Positions 45,140-56,227 of a DNA stretch of 64,000 nucleotides are shown in pieces. Position 1 is the first letter of the stretch, and each line of letters begins with the position of its first letter. The notes below the pieces were generated by a model. It was not told the origin of the DNA. It saw only the letters and a list, made by a program, of their open reading frames with translations, and searched no databases. The DNA comes from Ophiodon elongatus (taxonomy: Eukaryota > Chordata > Actinopteri > Perciformes > Hexagrammidae), in NCBI GenBank assembly GCA_016806645.1, contig JACSYO010001636.1, positions 1,042,001 through 1,106,000 on the forward strand. The letters are read 5' to 3'. The position numbers and the translations under genes are program-made.

Positions 45140-45510
45140 AAAAAGGCCAATCAAGCTGCGCTGGCAGATTGATACCACTCTCATGTCTGTGCGCTAAATA
45201 TGAAGCAACAGACATCTTAGCTTAGCATAAAGACTGGTCACACAGGGAAAGAGCTAGCCTAGCTCTGTCCAAAGGTAACTAAATCTGTTCACCAGCTGCA
45301 GCTCATTAATTATCACGTCATATCTTGTTTGATTAATCGGGAGGCCCTGGTCCTTACTGGTCCTTACTGGTCCTTACTGGGCCTTGCTGGTCCTGGTCCT
45401 TACTGGTCCTCTTCAAATAAATTATTTTTTTGTCTTCATGCTAAGCTAAGCTAACCTACTGCTAGATTTAGCCTCATGTGTGATTGACGGTTATTGATCT
45501 CCTCATCTGA
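45140..45510 (+). mobile_element. Fold-back MITE-like element with inverted arms
   Basis: The left arm (about 45150-45235) has AGATTGATACCACTCTCATG and ATCTTAGCTTAGCATAAAGA. The right arm (about 45432-45510) has ATGCTAAGCTAAGCTAACCT, TAGCCTCATGTGTGATTGAC and GATCTCCTCATCTGATTCTG, its inverted counterpart with mismatches. The loop holds a 10-bp minisatellite. It is related to the copy at 12067-12300. Confidence 0.65.
45351..45411 (+). repeat. 10-bp minisatellite, about six units
   Basis: TCCTTACTGG is repeated with variants (GCCTTGCTGG, TCCTGG). It lies in the loop of the fold-back element. Confidence 0.92.
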
Positions 45511-46040
45511 TTCTGTCGGACCATGTGTTTTAATATATGGAAAGCATGAAACGTCATTCATTATTATCATGATGTATTCCTTAAGTAATTTAAGTACATA
45601 TTATCGTAAAGTGGTATTTAGTAAATGGCCAGTTCCAGCACCCCAGTGTCGGTCAAACCCTAATCCTGCACATCATAAACCGTCTCCTCTAGCCTCCCAA
45701 GCCCCTCCCCCAGAAGTCTGCACCTTCATCAACCACTTCACTCCTCCTCTCATTTAGTCCCGCTCTGCTTGGTTTTCTGTGTTGTTGTTTTTGTTTTTGT
45801 AATATTTATACTGAACATGTCAGAACTTGCAGAAGCCCACATCGCAGCCACACACCACACACGGGTGTCCGTGCGCGGCGCGTGGAGACGTATCGGCCCA
45901 CACAGTGTACATGGATGTATTCTGAATTCGTCATTGGCCCCGATGTGCACGAGACAGAGATGAGAAAAAACAATCGGTGCACTTAAAACCTATTTTTAAC
46001 ACGGAAATTATTTGAAAGAGATGTGAAAGTGGGGGAACCG

Positions 46041-46061
46041 TTCCGCCTTCGGAGGGCGGAA
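46041..46061 (+). other. scube1: Perfect 7-bp hairpin in the putative 3' UTR
   Basis: TTCCGCC and GGCGGAA pair perfectly around the 7-nt loop TTCGGAG in otherwise AT-rich sequence. The function is unknown. Confidence 0.5.
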
Positions 46062-47299
46062 GATCAAATGGGGTGAATCAGAAAGTCTATATTGTAATTT
46101 TTTTTAAATAATAAAAAAAAAAAAGATATATAACAAGATGAGATAAACTACCTGCAAGTGACAGCTTGTTACTTTAGAGAGAAATGTATGTGATGTAACT
46201 AATATTTGGAACTTTAATTGCACTTGAATTTTATATTTTAAACTGTAGGAAAAAAAAAAAAAGATCTAAGTTACGTATTTGTTATTTTTTTTTGTGTGTG
46301 TGTTGTTTTGAAATGTCGAGAGAGAAAGACAGCGGCGTCTCCCGCACTCTGTAGCTTTCAGTGACCCCAAAATCTCTCAGTTACAATGGTTTCAAGTCCC
46401 ATTCACACACACAGTGAGACAAATCCTTTCTGTTCAAGCTTCAGCATTCGTACGTTAAACTGATGCACACGGAGAAAAAACGCGTTTTGGATCCCTCAAA
46501 GCACCACTACAGTCCGTCTGTTTCCACTGCCCAGTCCTGCTTCACCCCTCCAACTGGTCCTATAGCTGCCAGAGAGAAGAAGCCTCATCATAAAAGCTTC
46601 TTGTATGATGGCACTACTTACATACATACACTATATGCCTGTTTCTAAAAAAAAAAATAATACTTACAATATCCGCATCCACCCAGATGCAGTCTCTTTC
46701 CATTAAACAGGAAGTATAGTGTGTATGCTATGCTTTACTTTTATAACCCAACTAAATGTTTCTGTGTCATTCCCGATGGTACTAATATGTCTATGAAATC
46801 CTATACCATGTATTGAAGATGGGCTCTATACCTGCACAATGCGACTGGAGTTGGGAAACATGTATGTTGTGACCGGAGCGTCGGTCTGGAGGTGAATGTA
46901 GTGGCAGTGGGAGGTAGGAGGGTATCCTCGCAGCTCGTCAACTGTAAACCAGTGAACTTTATCTGTGTGTTGTGTTGTTCATCAAGAAGCAAGCCTCGCC
47001 CGACAGATGATTAAAAAGATGATTGAAAAGATGCACATGCAACATTCCTTGTTGGTGTTGAAGCTCCTCTAGAAACTAAAGTGAGCACGAGGAACACATC
47101 TAGGGTTTTATCAAAGCCCAGAGATTCGACTTTTAAGGGCCATCCTGGAGGTTTTGTATGTTTAAGCCCATTTACTACAAATATTGTATCCTGCTATGTC
47201 TTTTTTTTAAAGCGTAGGAACTAGTTAAACCTTTCAGTCAGTTATTGGTTTCAGTTCATTTCAGTACACTGTGATAATCAATGTGTAACACCAGATTTA

Positions 47300-47372
47300 T
47301 TTTCGATTTCACACAGGACGACAACAGCGGTCACCTGGGTGAAAGTCCTGTGTTTGTTTGACCCGTCCAATA
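47300..47372 (+). repeat. Dispersed repeat family copy (sense)
   Basis: ACACAGGACGACAACAGCGG, TCACCTGGGTGAAAGTCCTG and TGTTTGTTTGACCCGTCC form the best-preserved core in the window. Confidence 0.8.
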
Positions 47373-48349
47373 CTCCCTCTATCTCCAAGTGAACTTACTC
47401 ACTCTTGAGACTAGTTATTATACCAAGTAACTTTCAATAACGGTTACTAGATATACCACATCACTTGCTCTGCACAAATGCAAAAACGCCCTCATAAAAA
47501 TAAAAAAACATTTTGTCTTTCAACGTGTCCATGGTTTGCAGAAATGTACGATGCGTTATGAGTGGGGTTTATCACATCTGTTTAGATTTGAATAATATTT
47601 TAGCGTGGGCCAGCCTTAACGTTTGATTTTCATAGTGCACCGAAATGAAACCAATAAGACAGGAAGGGAACAAAGTTTTGTTCAAAATATGTAATAAATG
47701 GGCTGAAGGAGGCAAAACCACAAGTGTGGTCCTGCATGGCACTGAGCTGGTCACAGTTAGGGGTTTTATTCCAAAATAAGATATTAAATGTGGAGAACCA
47801 ATAACAAAATGTGAAATCATTTTGAAGACATATTTGTCCATGGCTGATAATCACCCCCTTAAAGTCGATGAGCTCTCTAGCTGTAACCCCAAAGGTCAGT
47901 GAGGTCACTGGATCGTCACGTAGGTTCCCCAGATAAAAGCATACTGTCGTTGGGCATAGTTCCAGGCCTTGCCAAATAGCTGCCACACAGACAAGTCATG
48001 GTACGGCCCACTTCCTGTTTGAGGTGGGCACTGTTCAATATGAGTGTTATGAAAAAAATGATATGAAATGATCTAAAATTTATAATTGACTGTTTGTTTT
48101 TTTCTTCTTCCTGAGAATGTATTCTATTGTGAATGGGTGGGTGCATGTGGTGTGTGTGTGTGTGTGTGAGAGATTCTGAGAATGAATGTGTGTCCAGTGT
48201 GTGTGTGTGTGTGTGTGTGTGTACTTTAGTCCAATTTGTAGAGGAATAATTTTAACGTTTGTGTTAGTCGGTTGTACCCAAAGAGAGAAACTGTAACGCA
48301 GTGTTGTGCCATTGTTTGGTCCATGAAACTCCAGTACTGAACAAATTAA

Positions 48350-48355
48350 AATAAA
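48350..48355 (+). terminator. scube1: Candidate scube1 polyadenylation signal AATAAA
   Basis: A canonical hexamer in AAATTAAAATAAAACAG with a GT/T-rich downstream element about 30 bp away. It is the best candidate among several. Confidence 0.5.
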
Positions 48356-48879
48356 ACAGTAGCAGAAAACAGTCTCGGGTCGTCTCTTTTGTGTGTCCCC
48401 GTAGAATGTAGAGCGGAGACGGAGGAGACGGAGCAGCGGCTCCTATCTGCTCATTATATCTCTTATCTTTTCTCAGATGTGGCTCTGTGTGCCGTCACAC
48501 ACAACCGGCCCCTAAAGTACTCTTCCGGAAAATTTTGCTGACACTGCTAATGTTGCGCTTATCTTCAAGCGACACAATCAGCGAGGCCGATCTGGATGCT
48601 GCATCGGAAACACTCATCATCATCCTCACTGGGAGGATGTTTTCTCTCTTCCCATTGACGTCCTCTGTCTTTGTCTCAGAGGGAACGAGGAGGTGAGATC
48701 ACCTGTTTGAAACACTGCCAGGACATCTACACTCCTCCTGTGCTTGCTCACCTCCATTAAAGCAAAGTGACATTCACTAGTTCCCGCTTTGAAACCAGAA
48801 GTGACATGAGAGGGAGGAGCTAAGTGACACGAAAAATGTTACAATTAACTTTCATGAACTGAAATGACACATTCTACAT

Positions 48880-49040
48880 TATTTTTAATGTCATAACCCA
48901 TACTATCACATTTTTATGGCATACTATTCTTTGACTTTTTGATGAAATTACTCATGGCATATCACATTGGTACTGTGACATATTTAATTAATAAAATGTA
49001 TATATTTTTTATATTTTAATAAATATATCATCAGGGTTAA
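48880..49040 (+). repeat. AT-rich minisatellite, left part (ATGACATTTTTATGG-like)
   Basis: Words ACCCATACTATCACATTTTT, ATGGCATACTATTC and ATGGCATATCACATT repeat imperfectly. The same motif (CATACTATACTATGACATTT) continues to the right of the LINE fragment at 50520-50870. Confidence 0.7.
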
Positions 49041-49074
49041 AAAAACAAAACAACTGATGTATAGCATCCCACGG

Positions 49075-50515
49075 AATGTAGCTACCTCGACCTGGTACCA
49101 GAACACTTTAGGCTGGAGATCAATGATCGACTTTGTAATCATCTGATCTGCGGCCGTATGTCTTGGACACTCGGGTGAAGAGAGGAGCAGAGCTGTCAAC
49201 TGATCACCACCTGGTGGTGAGTTGGATCAGATGGCGGGGGAGCCAGCTGGAAAGACCCGGCAAACCCAAACGTGTAGTGAGGGTGAACTGGGAACGTCTG
49301 GCGGGGGATCCTGTCCGGGAGGTCTTCAACTCCCACCTCCGAAAGAACTTCTCACACATCCCGAGGGAGGTCGGGGACATGGAATCCGAGTGGACCATGT
49401 TCAAAGCCTCTATTGTGGAATCGTCCGCTAGGAACTGTGGTCGGAAGGTGACCGGTGCCTGTCGTGGCAGCAATCCGAGAATCCGGTGGTGGACACTGGG
49501 GGTGAGGGAAGCCGTCAAGCTGAAGAAGGAGGCCTTTCGGGCCTGGTTGGCTCAGGGGTCTCCTGAAGCAGCTGAGAAGTACCGGCAGGCCAGAAGGGCT
49601 GCAGCTGTGGTGGTCGCGGACGCTGAAACTGGGGCTTGGGAGGAGTTCGGGGAGGCCATGGAGAAGGACTTTCGGTTGGCCTCAAGGAGGTTCTGGCAAA
49701 CCATCCGATGGCTCAGGAAGGGAAAGCAGGGCCTACCCCAGGCTGTTCTCAGCGGGGAGGGCTGCTGACCCGGACAGGACACATCATCGGGCGGTGGAAA
49801 GAGCACTTTGAGGAACTCCTAAACCCGGTCAACATGTCCCCTGGAGAGGAGGCAGCGCCTGAAGACTTGGGGGGGGTTCGCAGCCATATCCCTGGCGGAG
49901 GCCGCTGAGGTAGTCAAAAAGCTCCTTGGTGGCAAGGCACCGGGGGTGGATCGCCTCTCTACTGTTCGCAGATGATGTGGTCCTGTTGGCCTCCTCGGAC
50001 CATGACCTCCAGCATTCACTGGGGTGTTTTGCACCGAATCGGTGCGGCTGCAGCAGTAAAACAGGCGCTGCACCGGGCCGTCTTGGTGAAGAGGGAGCTG
50101 AGCCGGAAGGTGAAGAGGGAGCTGAGCTGGAAGGCGACCCTCACCTATGGTCACGAACTCTGGGTCGTGACCGAAAGAACAAGATCTCGGATACAAGCGG
50201 CTGAAATGAGTTTTCTCCGTAGGGTGGCCGGGCTCAGCCTTAGAGATAGGGTAAGGAGCTCGGACATCAGGAGGGAACTTGGAGTTGAGGCCCTACTCCC
50301 TCGTATCGAAAGGAGTCAGCTCAGGTGGTTTGGGCATCTAATCAGGATGCCTCCTGGTAGGAGACCCTTGGGAAAACCCAGGACACGCTGGAGGGATTAT
50401 ATCTCCCAGATGGCCTGGGAACGCCTCGGGATACCCCAGATTGAGCTGGAAAATGTTGCGGGTGAGAGGGAAGCCTGGGTCTGCCTGCTGGGCCTGCTGC
50501 CACCGCGACCATACC
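49075..50515 (+). mobile_element. Non-LTR retrotransposon (LINE) fragment with internal deletion
   Basis: Read in order on the + strand: the end of an APE-type endonuclease domain (STDHHLVV near 49196), the inter-domain region (NWERLAGDPVREVFNSHLRK), a reverse-transcriptase start motif (GKAPGVD at 49931-49951), then directly LFADDVVLLAS (49962-49994), then the post-RT segment (FLRRVAGLSLRDRVRSSDI at 50206-50262 and [17 protein letters not shown]). The RT segment that should lie between GKAPGVD and FADD is missing. The frame shifts several times, so it is inactive. It shares its 3' protein segment with the fragment at 1474-1844. Confidence 0.9.
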
Positions 50516-50519
50516 GTAC

Positions 50520-50870
50520 TATATTGTTTATGACCATTTGTTTTACATTTTTATGACACACTATACTATGACATTTTTCATGACATTTTATGGCATACTA
50601 TACTATGACATTTTTATGACATTCTTTTTCTTTTCATTTCTATGACATTTTTACGCCATACTATACTATGACTTTAAAAAAATATTTTTATCACATTCTA
50701 TACTATGAACATTTTGGACATTTGTTGTTTTTATATACTATGACATTTTAATGGCATAGAATTACATTTTCTATAAAAAATGTTATCACCTTCTATACTA
50801 TGACATTTTCTTTGAAATTATTATGGCATACTGTACTATGACATTTTTATGACATAAAAGAATAAAGTCA
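50520..50870 (+). repeat. AT-rich minisatellite, right part (CATACTATACTATGACATTT)
   Basis: Units ACTATACTATGACATTTTTA and ATGACATTTTATGGCAT repeat at about 30-40 bp spacing with length variation. It flanks the LINE fragment. Confidence 0.85.
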
Positions 50871-52561
50871 ATCTAAAACGCCACAATCCTTCTCACAATA
50901 ATCTCTAATTTTCGCAACCCATATTATTCAGATGGATTTGTTTTTTCCTCCCAAACAGGCAATGTGCCACTGTACAGATGTTACTGGTTATAGTGGGACA
51001 GAGAGACTGAGATGACTGGTTATAGTGGGACTATCTTTCCTCCATCATGAGCAGCCATATTGCTATTGTTTGTTCCTAGAAAGTATAAAACACCTTCAAC
51101 AGAGTGATATAATCCATCAGAGCGAGAGACACCGTCATTTGTTTCCATCAGAGTTTGTGTTTTATTCATTGTGTCTGAGCTGAACTGACTGTTTTCACAT
51201 CACCACTGTATTACACCACCCTCTCCGCCCTGTCAATCAGCTGGCACCAGAAGATGAGAAGGTTTCCTCCAGGAAATAAACCTTCCAAACTTGAGGGATG
51301 CACCTATGTCCTCTTCTTTACCGTGTCGTTTTCTTTCTCAGCTGTCTGTCACTGTAAAGCTTCTAGCCACAAAAGAATAACCTGAGCATGGATTACAGAA
51401 TAATAAGGGTGTTTACCCAGATGTAAATGGCCTATAACTCCGACTGACAGAGCCAGTCCTGTAATGATGGAGTTCACAGCCTGTTTTATGGTTGATTCCT
51501 CATCTGCTTTGCTGTTGGTCATTAATCATATTCGACAGGCAGATTTGATATTTCCTACGTGTTCTTTCCAGGACGTCCAATCAGCAGCCGGCATCTGTGG
51601 GCAAATGCAACCGTGCCAGATGCTGAGATTACTCTCCCTTCGCTATCTTGTTGACTTTCTTCCATCAGTCGTTCCGCTCAAAGTTCACTGGATATGAAGC
51701 GATAAAGGCGACACGCGGGCCGATTGAGTGACAAGAATGTGGCAGATTCGCTGTTTGGTCTAATTACCGGATGAATCTGGTGCACGGAGGGCAGCGGAAT
51801 ATGCTACAAACCTGCAAAATGCAATGTGTTTTGCTTACAAAATGTATTGGCATCGGAGAGAAAGGATGGGAACACATTGATTTATCTGCAGCACTTATGA
51901 ATGCAAACAATGACAGTGACATAGTGCAAAGACATATGTGGTCAACCTAGACTAGGCCTACATCTATCATTGATGGTCGACTGAACAGGCTGTTAAATCT
52001 ATTGGATAATGGATCCAAGGGTTGAGTTGCCAGAGCTAAAACCCCACCACCACACTTGCATTAACACCATCATAAGACCATAGATATGTCTTAAAATGAA
52101 GTACTAAATGGGAAAATTTGACGGTCAATAATGAATCAGAGAAAGCACGACAAATTAATTAAAGGACAGGGCACTTTTTTTTTAAACCTTACTTAAAACA
52201 ATTCCCTTGTGAACATTAAAATGCCTCCTGTTCATACCGCTGAGAGAGATCCCTTTGCAAAGTATTTCCAATAGCCTAAGTAACTATCAAATACATTTTG
52301 GTAAAATATATACACGCCGAAGTGTGTGTGTGTGTGTGTGTGTGAGCTTCCTAACTAGTAAATAGTGTGCACTAGCAGTATTGAGAGTTCTGCTTACACA
52401 CAGCCTTGAAAGATATCTATGCATCGTATCCTCACACCAAAGTTCGTATGATAACTTAGGGAACGCTATCAGTGTGAGGGAGCCAGCTGCTGCTGTGATG
52501 ACGCTGTTCAGGCAACACAACTACGTGGTAGGTAGAGGAAGAGTTTGTGTGTGTGGCTTAA

Positions 52562-52755
52562 TGTAGGTGTGTTACGTTAAGTTACATAGTTAATAACAAG
52601 TAAGGTAAATTAAGTCAAAGTTGACTTTTGGTTTCACACAGGACATGAACAGCGGTCACTTAGGCGCTCACAGTTACCTGGGTTATATACAAATTATACT
52701 GCATTCGTTCTTTTGTTGTTATAAGTACGAACAGTGAATGAGAACAGCCTGAACT
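52562..52755 (+). repeat. Dispersed repeat family copy, internally deleted (sense)
   Basis: GGTGTGTTACGTTAAGTTAC, then TTTCACACAGGACATGAACA, GCGGTCACTTAGGCG, then directly TACAAATTATACTGCATTCG and AGTACGAACAGTGAATGAGA. The order matches 33645-34310 without its middle. Confidence 0.7.
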
Positions 52756-53783
52756 TTTCAAAGAGAATGAGTCCGCCACCTCTAGAAAAAGGAAAACATA
52801 TTTTTGCTGAAGAGAGTGGAGCTTTTAGGAGCTAAATGAGTTAAGGGAGTTGGTGGAGACCAAAAACAGAGCAAAAAGGGAGTGAATATTGGATGTTTAT
52901 CAGGCAACCCTTCATACACGTTTACGTTTTTGATCAATGTGATGAGGAAGTTGCAAATGTTGACAGCGAACACATCAGTAAAATGTTCACTCACAGTGTT
53001 TTCCACGAGAGCACCTGCTTTTGCAACAGAACAACAGCCCAGAGCAACTGAAGCACGGTCACATGACGGCAGCACCTGCGTTTTCTAAGTGCCACAGGAA
53101 AAAAAAAGACTGTAAGTTGATTTGAAAAGCATTTGGTTTCCTTAAGTCAGAATTATGTTTTGTAAGGAATTGAGCCGATATCATTCAGAGATGGGACACT
53201 CGACAATTGTTCTGGACATTATTCTGGACATTCCAACGTCCAGAATCATTTTCCGTACATGACAGAATGTGGCTGTTTATTTAGGAATTGTAGAAATAAA
53301 CGTTGTCACGTGTCACCTTTACGTCTGCATCCCTCGCCATCCCAGCAGGTAAAGCACAGAGGGAGAAAGAGCCGAGGGATTCGTGCTCAGTGGATTCTCA
53401 TTCATTGACAAATCCACCACATATGGCCAGCAGATGGCGGACTCACTCCAACCTGAGACTGGGGGATTCCACCTAAACTGGGGTGGTTATGGATGCATGT
53501 GTTTGAGCTCCAGATTGTGCTCTATTTGTTGAGCTCATTACAGCCTAAATCCCAGTCCAATTACCTGAGGATAAACAGGAGCAGAGGTGGTGAGATGGAG
53601 TAATGCTCTAATTTGACTGATTAACCCTAACGCGGCCAATCACGTGCGGAGTGAATTGCTTTCTCATTTCGGCACAAATGCAAAGATTTAAGAGGATTTT
53701 CTAATAAAATACAATTTACTTTTGATCTCCAGGATGCTGTGTGCTGATCAACAACGATATATATCACTGAAAAATGTTTGTCA

Positions 53784-54829
53784 TTGGTGGGTGGATGGAA
53801 AGTAACTGAGCACCAGGTAAAGTACTTGAGTACAATATTGATGTACTTGTACTTGTACTTTATTCCACCACAATTCAGAGGGAAATATTGTACTACATTT
53901 ATTTGTATTTTTTTTTTAAATGTTGTTTTTGTTTGTGTCTAGTTGTTTCAGATGTCAATGATTTGTTACCAGTTCCACCAGTGAGACATTCCCATTTAAA
54001 CACCTGATTTCAATAACTGTTTAAATGATCCAATATTCCTTAAAATAAGAGAATGGGTTAGGGGTTAGTATTCAGCTCATTAGATGGCCGTTATGAGTTG
54101 TTAAAGGGTCTTTTGTTATTCTACCTCCTAACTGACTCAAGGCCTTTCTCATCTATTGGTGAGCCGGATCATCGCAGGGAGGTTCCAAATTGTCAGGCTG
54201 CAACCTCCCGTGGCCGTGGTAACCATGACGAAGGCGAAGAAGAAGTCAGGTGACGTAGTACAAAGAGCGACAAAGACAGATGGGTGAAATACACACAGGA
54301 CTTTCACCCAGGAAAACTGCTGTTTGTGTCCTGTTTGCCGCTTTGCCCCGTCTGAAGCATGATGATGTGATAACGACTGTAACCCAGGGTGGACCACCAA
54401 ATGGGCCGACCGGGCCCAGCTGCTCAGGGGGCCCCTAAGCAAGAGCTTCTGCACAAAGCCGCTGATATGAACTTTGCATTTTTGTAAATGCTGTTGAGAT
54501 GCAGGTGTGCCCATGATGCGCCTACATTTAATGGCTTGATAACATTCAAAATGGGCGAGTTGTCTGCTGCCATCCACTGGATTTATCTCATGACGTCCAG
54601 CGGCTTCAACAGTAAAATGCTGCTTACACATTGATGCATCAGTAATAACAATTTCATAATGTCAAATATAATAATATATCAGTTGCAGCAATGTTCTGCA
54701 GAGTGAGAACTTTAAGTACATTTTAATACATTTTCCGTTAGCAGGAGTTGTGAGTTGTTGTTTTTTTTCCTACTGGTTCTTTTAATCAAGTACAAAGGAT
54801 CTGAATACTTTTTCCAGCACTGGTGGAGA
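53784..54829 (+). repeat. Teleost dispersed repeat (GTACTTGTACTTTA type) interrupted by insertions
   Basis: The 5' part (53784-53915) has AAGTAACTGAGCACCAGGTA, AAGTACTTGAGTACAATATT, GTACTTGTACTTTATTCCAC and CAGAGGGAAATATTGTACTA. The 3' part (54590-54829) has CTTCAACAGTAAAATGCTGC, TTACACATTGATGCATCAGT and GGATCTGAATACTTTTTCCA. Both are pieces of a single familiar teleost repeat. The middle has been replaced by other sequence, including a copy of the dispersed repeat core at 54262-54350. Confidence 0.75.
54262..54350 (-). repeat. Dispersed repeat family copy (antisense), nested
   Basis: GGTGAAATACACACAGGACT, TTCACCCAGGAAAACTGCTG and TTTGTGTCCTG form the reverse-complement core, inside the interrupted repeat 53784-54829. 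Confidence 0.7.
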
Positions 54830-55274
54830 GGTGTGTCAGTGAGGGGATGTTACAACATTTTGTCTGTCTTTATGAACATAGATCATAATCATACCTGGAC
54901 AAAGATGATACATCCGGGTTCTGTGGTACTGTACAGGTGGGCCCTTTATGTCTCTGTCTCCTGCATCGGTCCACGTGACGTTTGCTCTTTCAACTTGTTT
55001 TTTTCCTGACAAGGAATTTTGAGAAAAGAGAACAAGAAGAAACAGATTCTATGACACATGAGTCTCGAAAATGAACAGAAAAGAAGTGAGTCGTGTTTGT
55101 AATGAGTGGTGCACGGGTCCCTGCACTGATGTCAGCGGGACGACATCCAAATGATACGAGCAACAAGCTCGGATCATCAATTTGTCAATTTTTATAATCA
55201 ATTCAAAGAAACAACATCTACATTTCTCTGGTTCCTGCTGCTCAGATATCACTGTGTTGGTATTCAAACGAATG

Positions 55275-55615
55275 CTTGACTCAAGCACAATTTTGAGGTA
55301 CTTGTACTTTACTTGAGTATTCACAATTTCGAATACTTGATGATGTTGAACCATTCATTCTACATCAATTACTTCGAAGATCAAGGAACATTTATCAAAT
55401 ATGATACAATGTCAGAATATACAAACCAACAATACACAAAGTATGAAATTATTTGTATAAAGTAGCTACAACATACACAGAAATTTATCAATAATAATGA
55501 TATGTAAAAATACAGCGTTTTTGCTTTTGATACTTGAAGTATTTTTTTTACCGCCTAATACTACTAGTACTTCAGTATCTGCACAAAGGACCTTTACTTG
55601 TACCAGAGCATTTTT
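55275..55615 (+). repeat. Second copy of the GTACTTGTACTTTA-type repeat
   Basis: AATTTTGAGGTACTTGTACT followed by TTACTTGAGTATT and ending GATACTTGAAGTATTTTT, CAAAGGACCTTTACTTGTAC. It is less complete than the copy at 53784. Confidence 0.7.
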
Positions 55616-55859
55616 TTTTACAACAAAACAAATACATAAACTAAAACACATAACATTTGATTAAGATGTTTTTTCTTGATTAACTGATAGTGAAGGCTTT
55701 GTAACAGCCTTTAATAAATCATCATGCCGGAAGATGAAATGAACAGAAAACATATTTGGTCAGTGTGATAATAAACATATGAGAGAGTCAACTGTTACAG
55801 GGACATGTGTGTTGGGGGAATAAGGGACTCGTGACCTCAGTGCTCAGTGAACCCTGGAC

Positions 55860-56227
55860 CCCGGTGGCCCTGCGCGGCCCCGTCAGCGGGAGCTCAGAGG
55901 AAATGTGACCGGGGATGAGCTCTGTGGAGCCGCGCAGCAGCTCTCCGTCCTCCCTCCCTCCCTCCCTCCTCTGCTCCTCCTCAATGTACCGCTCACCGGG
56001 AAATACGGTGGGAGGGACTGATAGAGAGAGAGAGAGAGGGAGAGGGAGGGAGAGAGAGAGAAAGAGAGAGGGAGAGGGAGAGAGACCCACACACACACTC
56101 CACCGGTGCACCACGGGGTCCGCATTCAAACTGACCAGCGCGTCTCCTCTCAGTGAGCGCACGCACCGTCCTCTCTCCACACCGTGCCCCGGCAGCCCCA
56201 CTGCAGCCCGCCGACCACCGGAGCCGG
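55860..56227 (+). promoter_or_regulatory. mpped1: Probable mpped1 promoter and non-coding first exon
   Basis: A local GC- and CpG-rich stretch (GGCCCTGCGCGGCCCCGTCA, GGAGCCGCGCAGCAGCTC, GTGCCCCGGCAGCCCCACTG, CGCCGACCACCGGAGCCG) ends at a plausible donor GTAGGT at 56227. A (GA)n tract lies in the middle. No coding potential is evident. It is the only CpG-island-like segment upstream of the mpped1 start codon. The start site and exon boundaries are inference. Confidence 0.5.
56022..56086 (+). repeat. (GA)n / GGGAGA purine tract
   Basis: 65 bp of almost pure purine (AGAGAG with GGGAG interruptions) inside the CpG-rich promoter region; GAGA repeats are common in vertebrate promoters. Confidence 0.9.

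Larger units (their letters stand above)
44026..48372 (+). other. scube1: Probable scube1 3' UTR (long)
   Basis: Non-coding sequence follows the stop. Two poly(A)-signal candidates stand out: AATAAA at 46110-46115, in an A-rich context, and AATAAA at 48350-48355 followed at about 48380-48395 by a T/GT-rich element (GTCTCTTTTGTGTGT). The latter is the better site. Segment 45750-46340 is repeat-free, T/A-rich and UTR-like. However, transposon-like copies occur at about 44745, 45140 and 47300, so an earlier end is possible. No transcript data are available. Confidence 0.45.
48373..55860 (+). other. Intergenic region between scube1 and mpped1
   Basis: No conserved gene is seen. It holds an AT-rich minisatellite (48880-49040, 50520-50870) split by a LINE fragment (49075-50515), a dispersed-repeat copy (52562-52755), an interrupted teleost repeat (53784-54829) with another copy at 55275-55615, and a (TG)n at 52323-52344. 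The stretches 50880-52300 and 52760-53750 show nothing that I recognise. Confidence 0.6.

Noticed and set aside
49163..50556. Domestic gene candidates of 201 and 194 codons
   Set aside because: Both are pieces of a decayed LINE: endonuclease end and post-RT region. The RT part is missing and the frame is broken.
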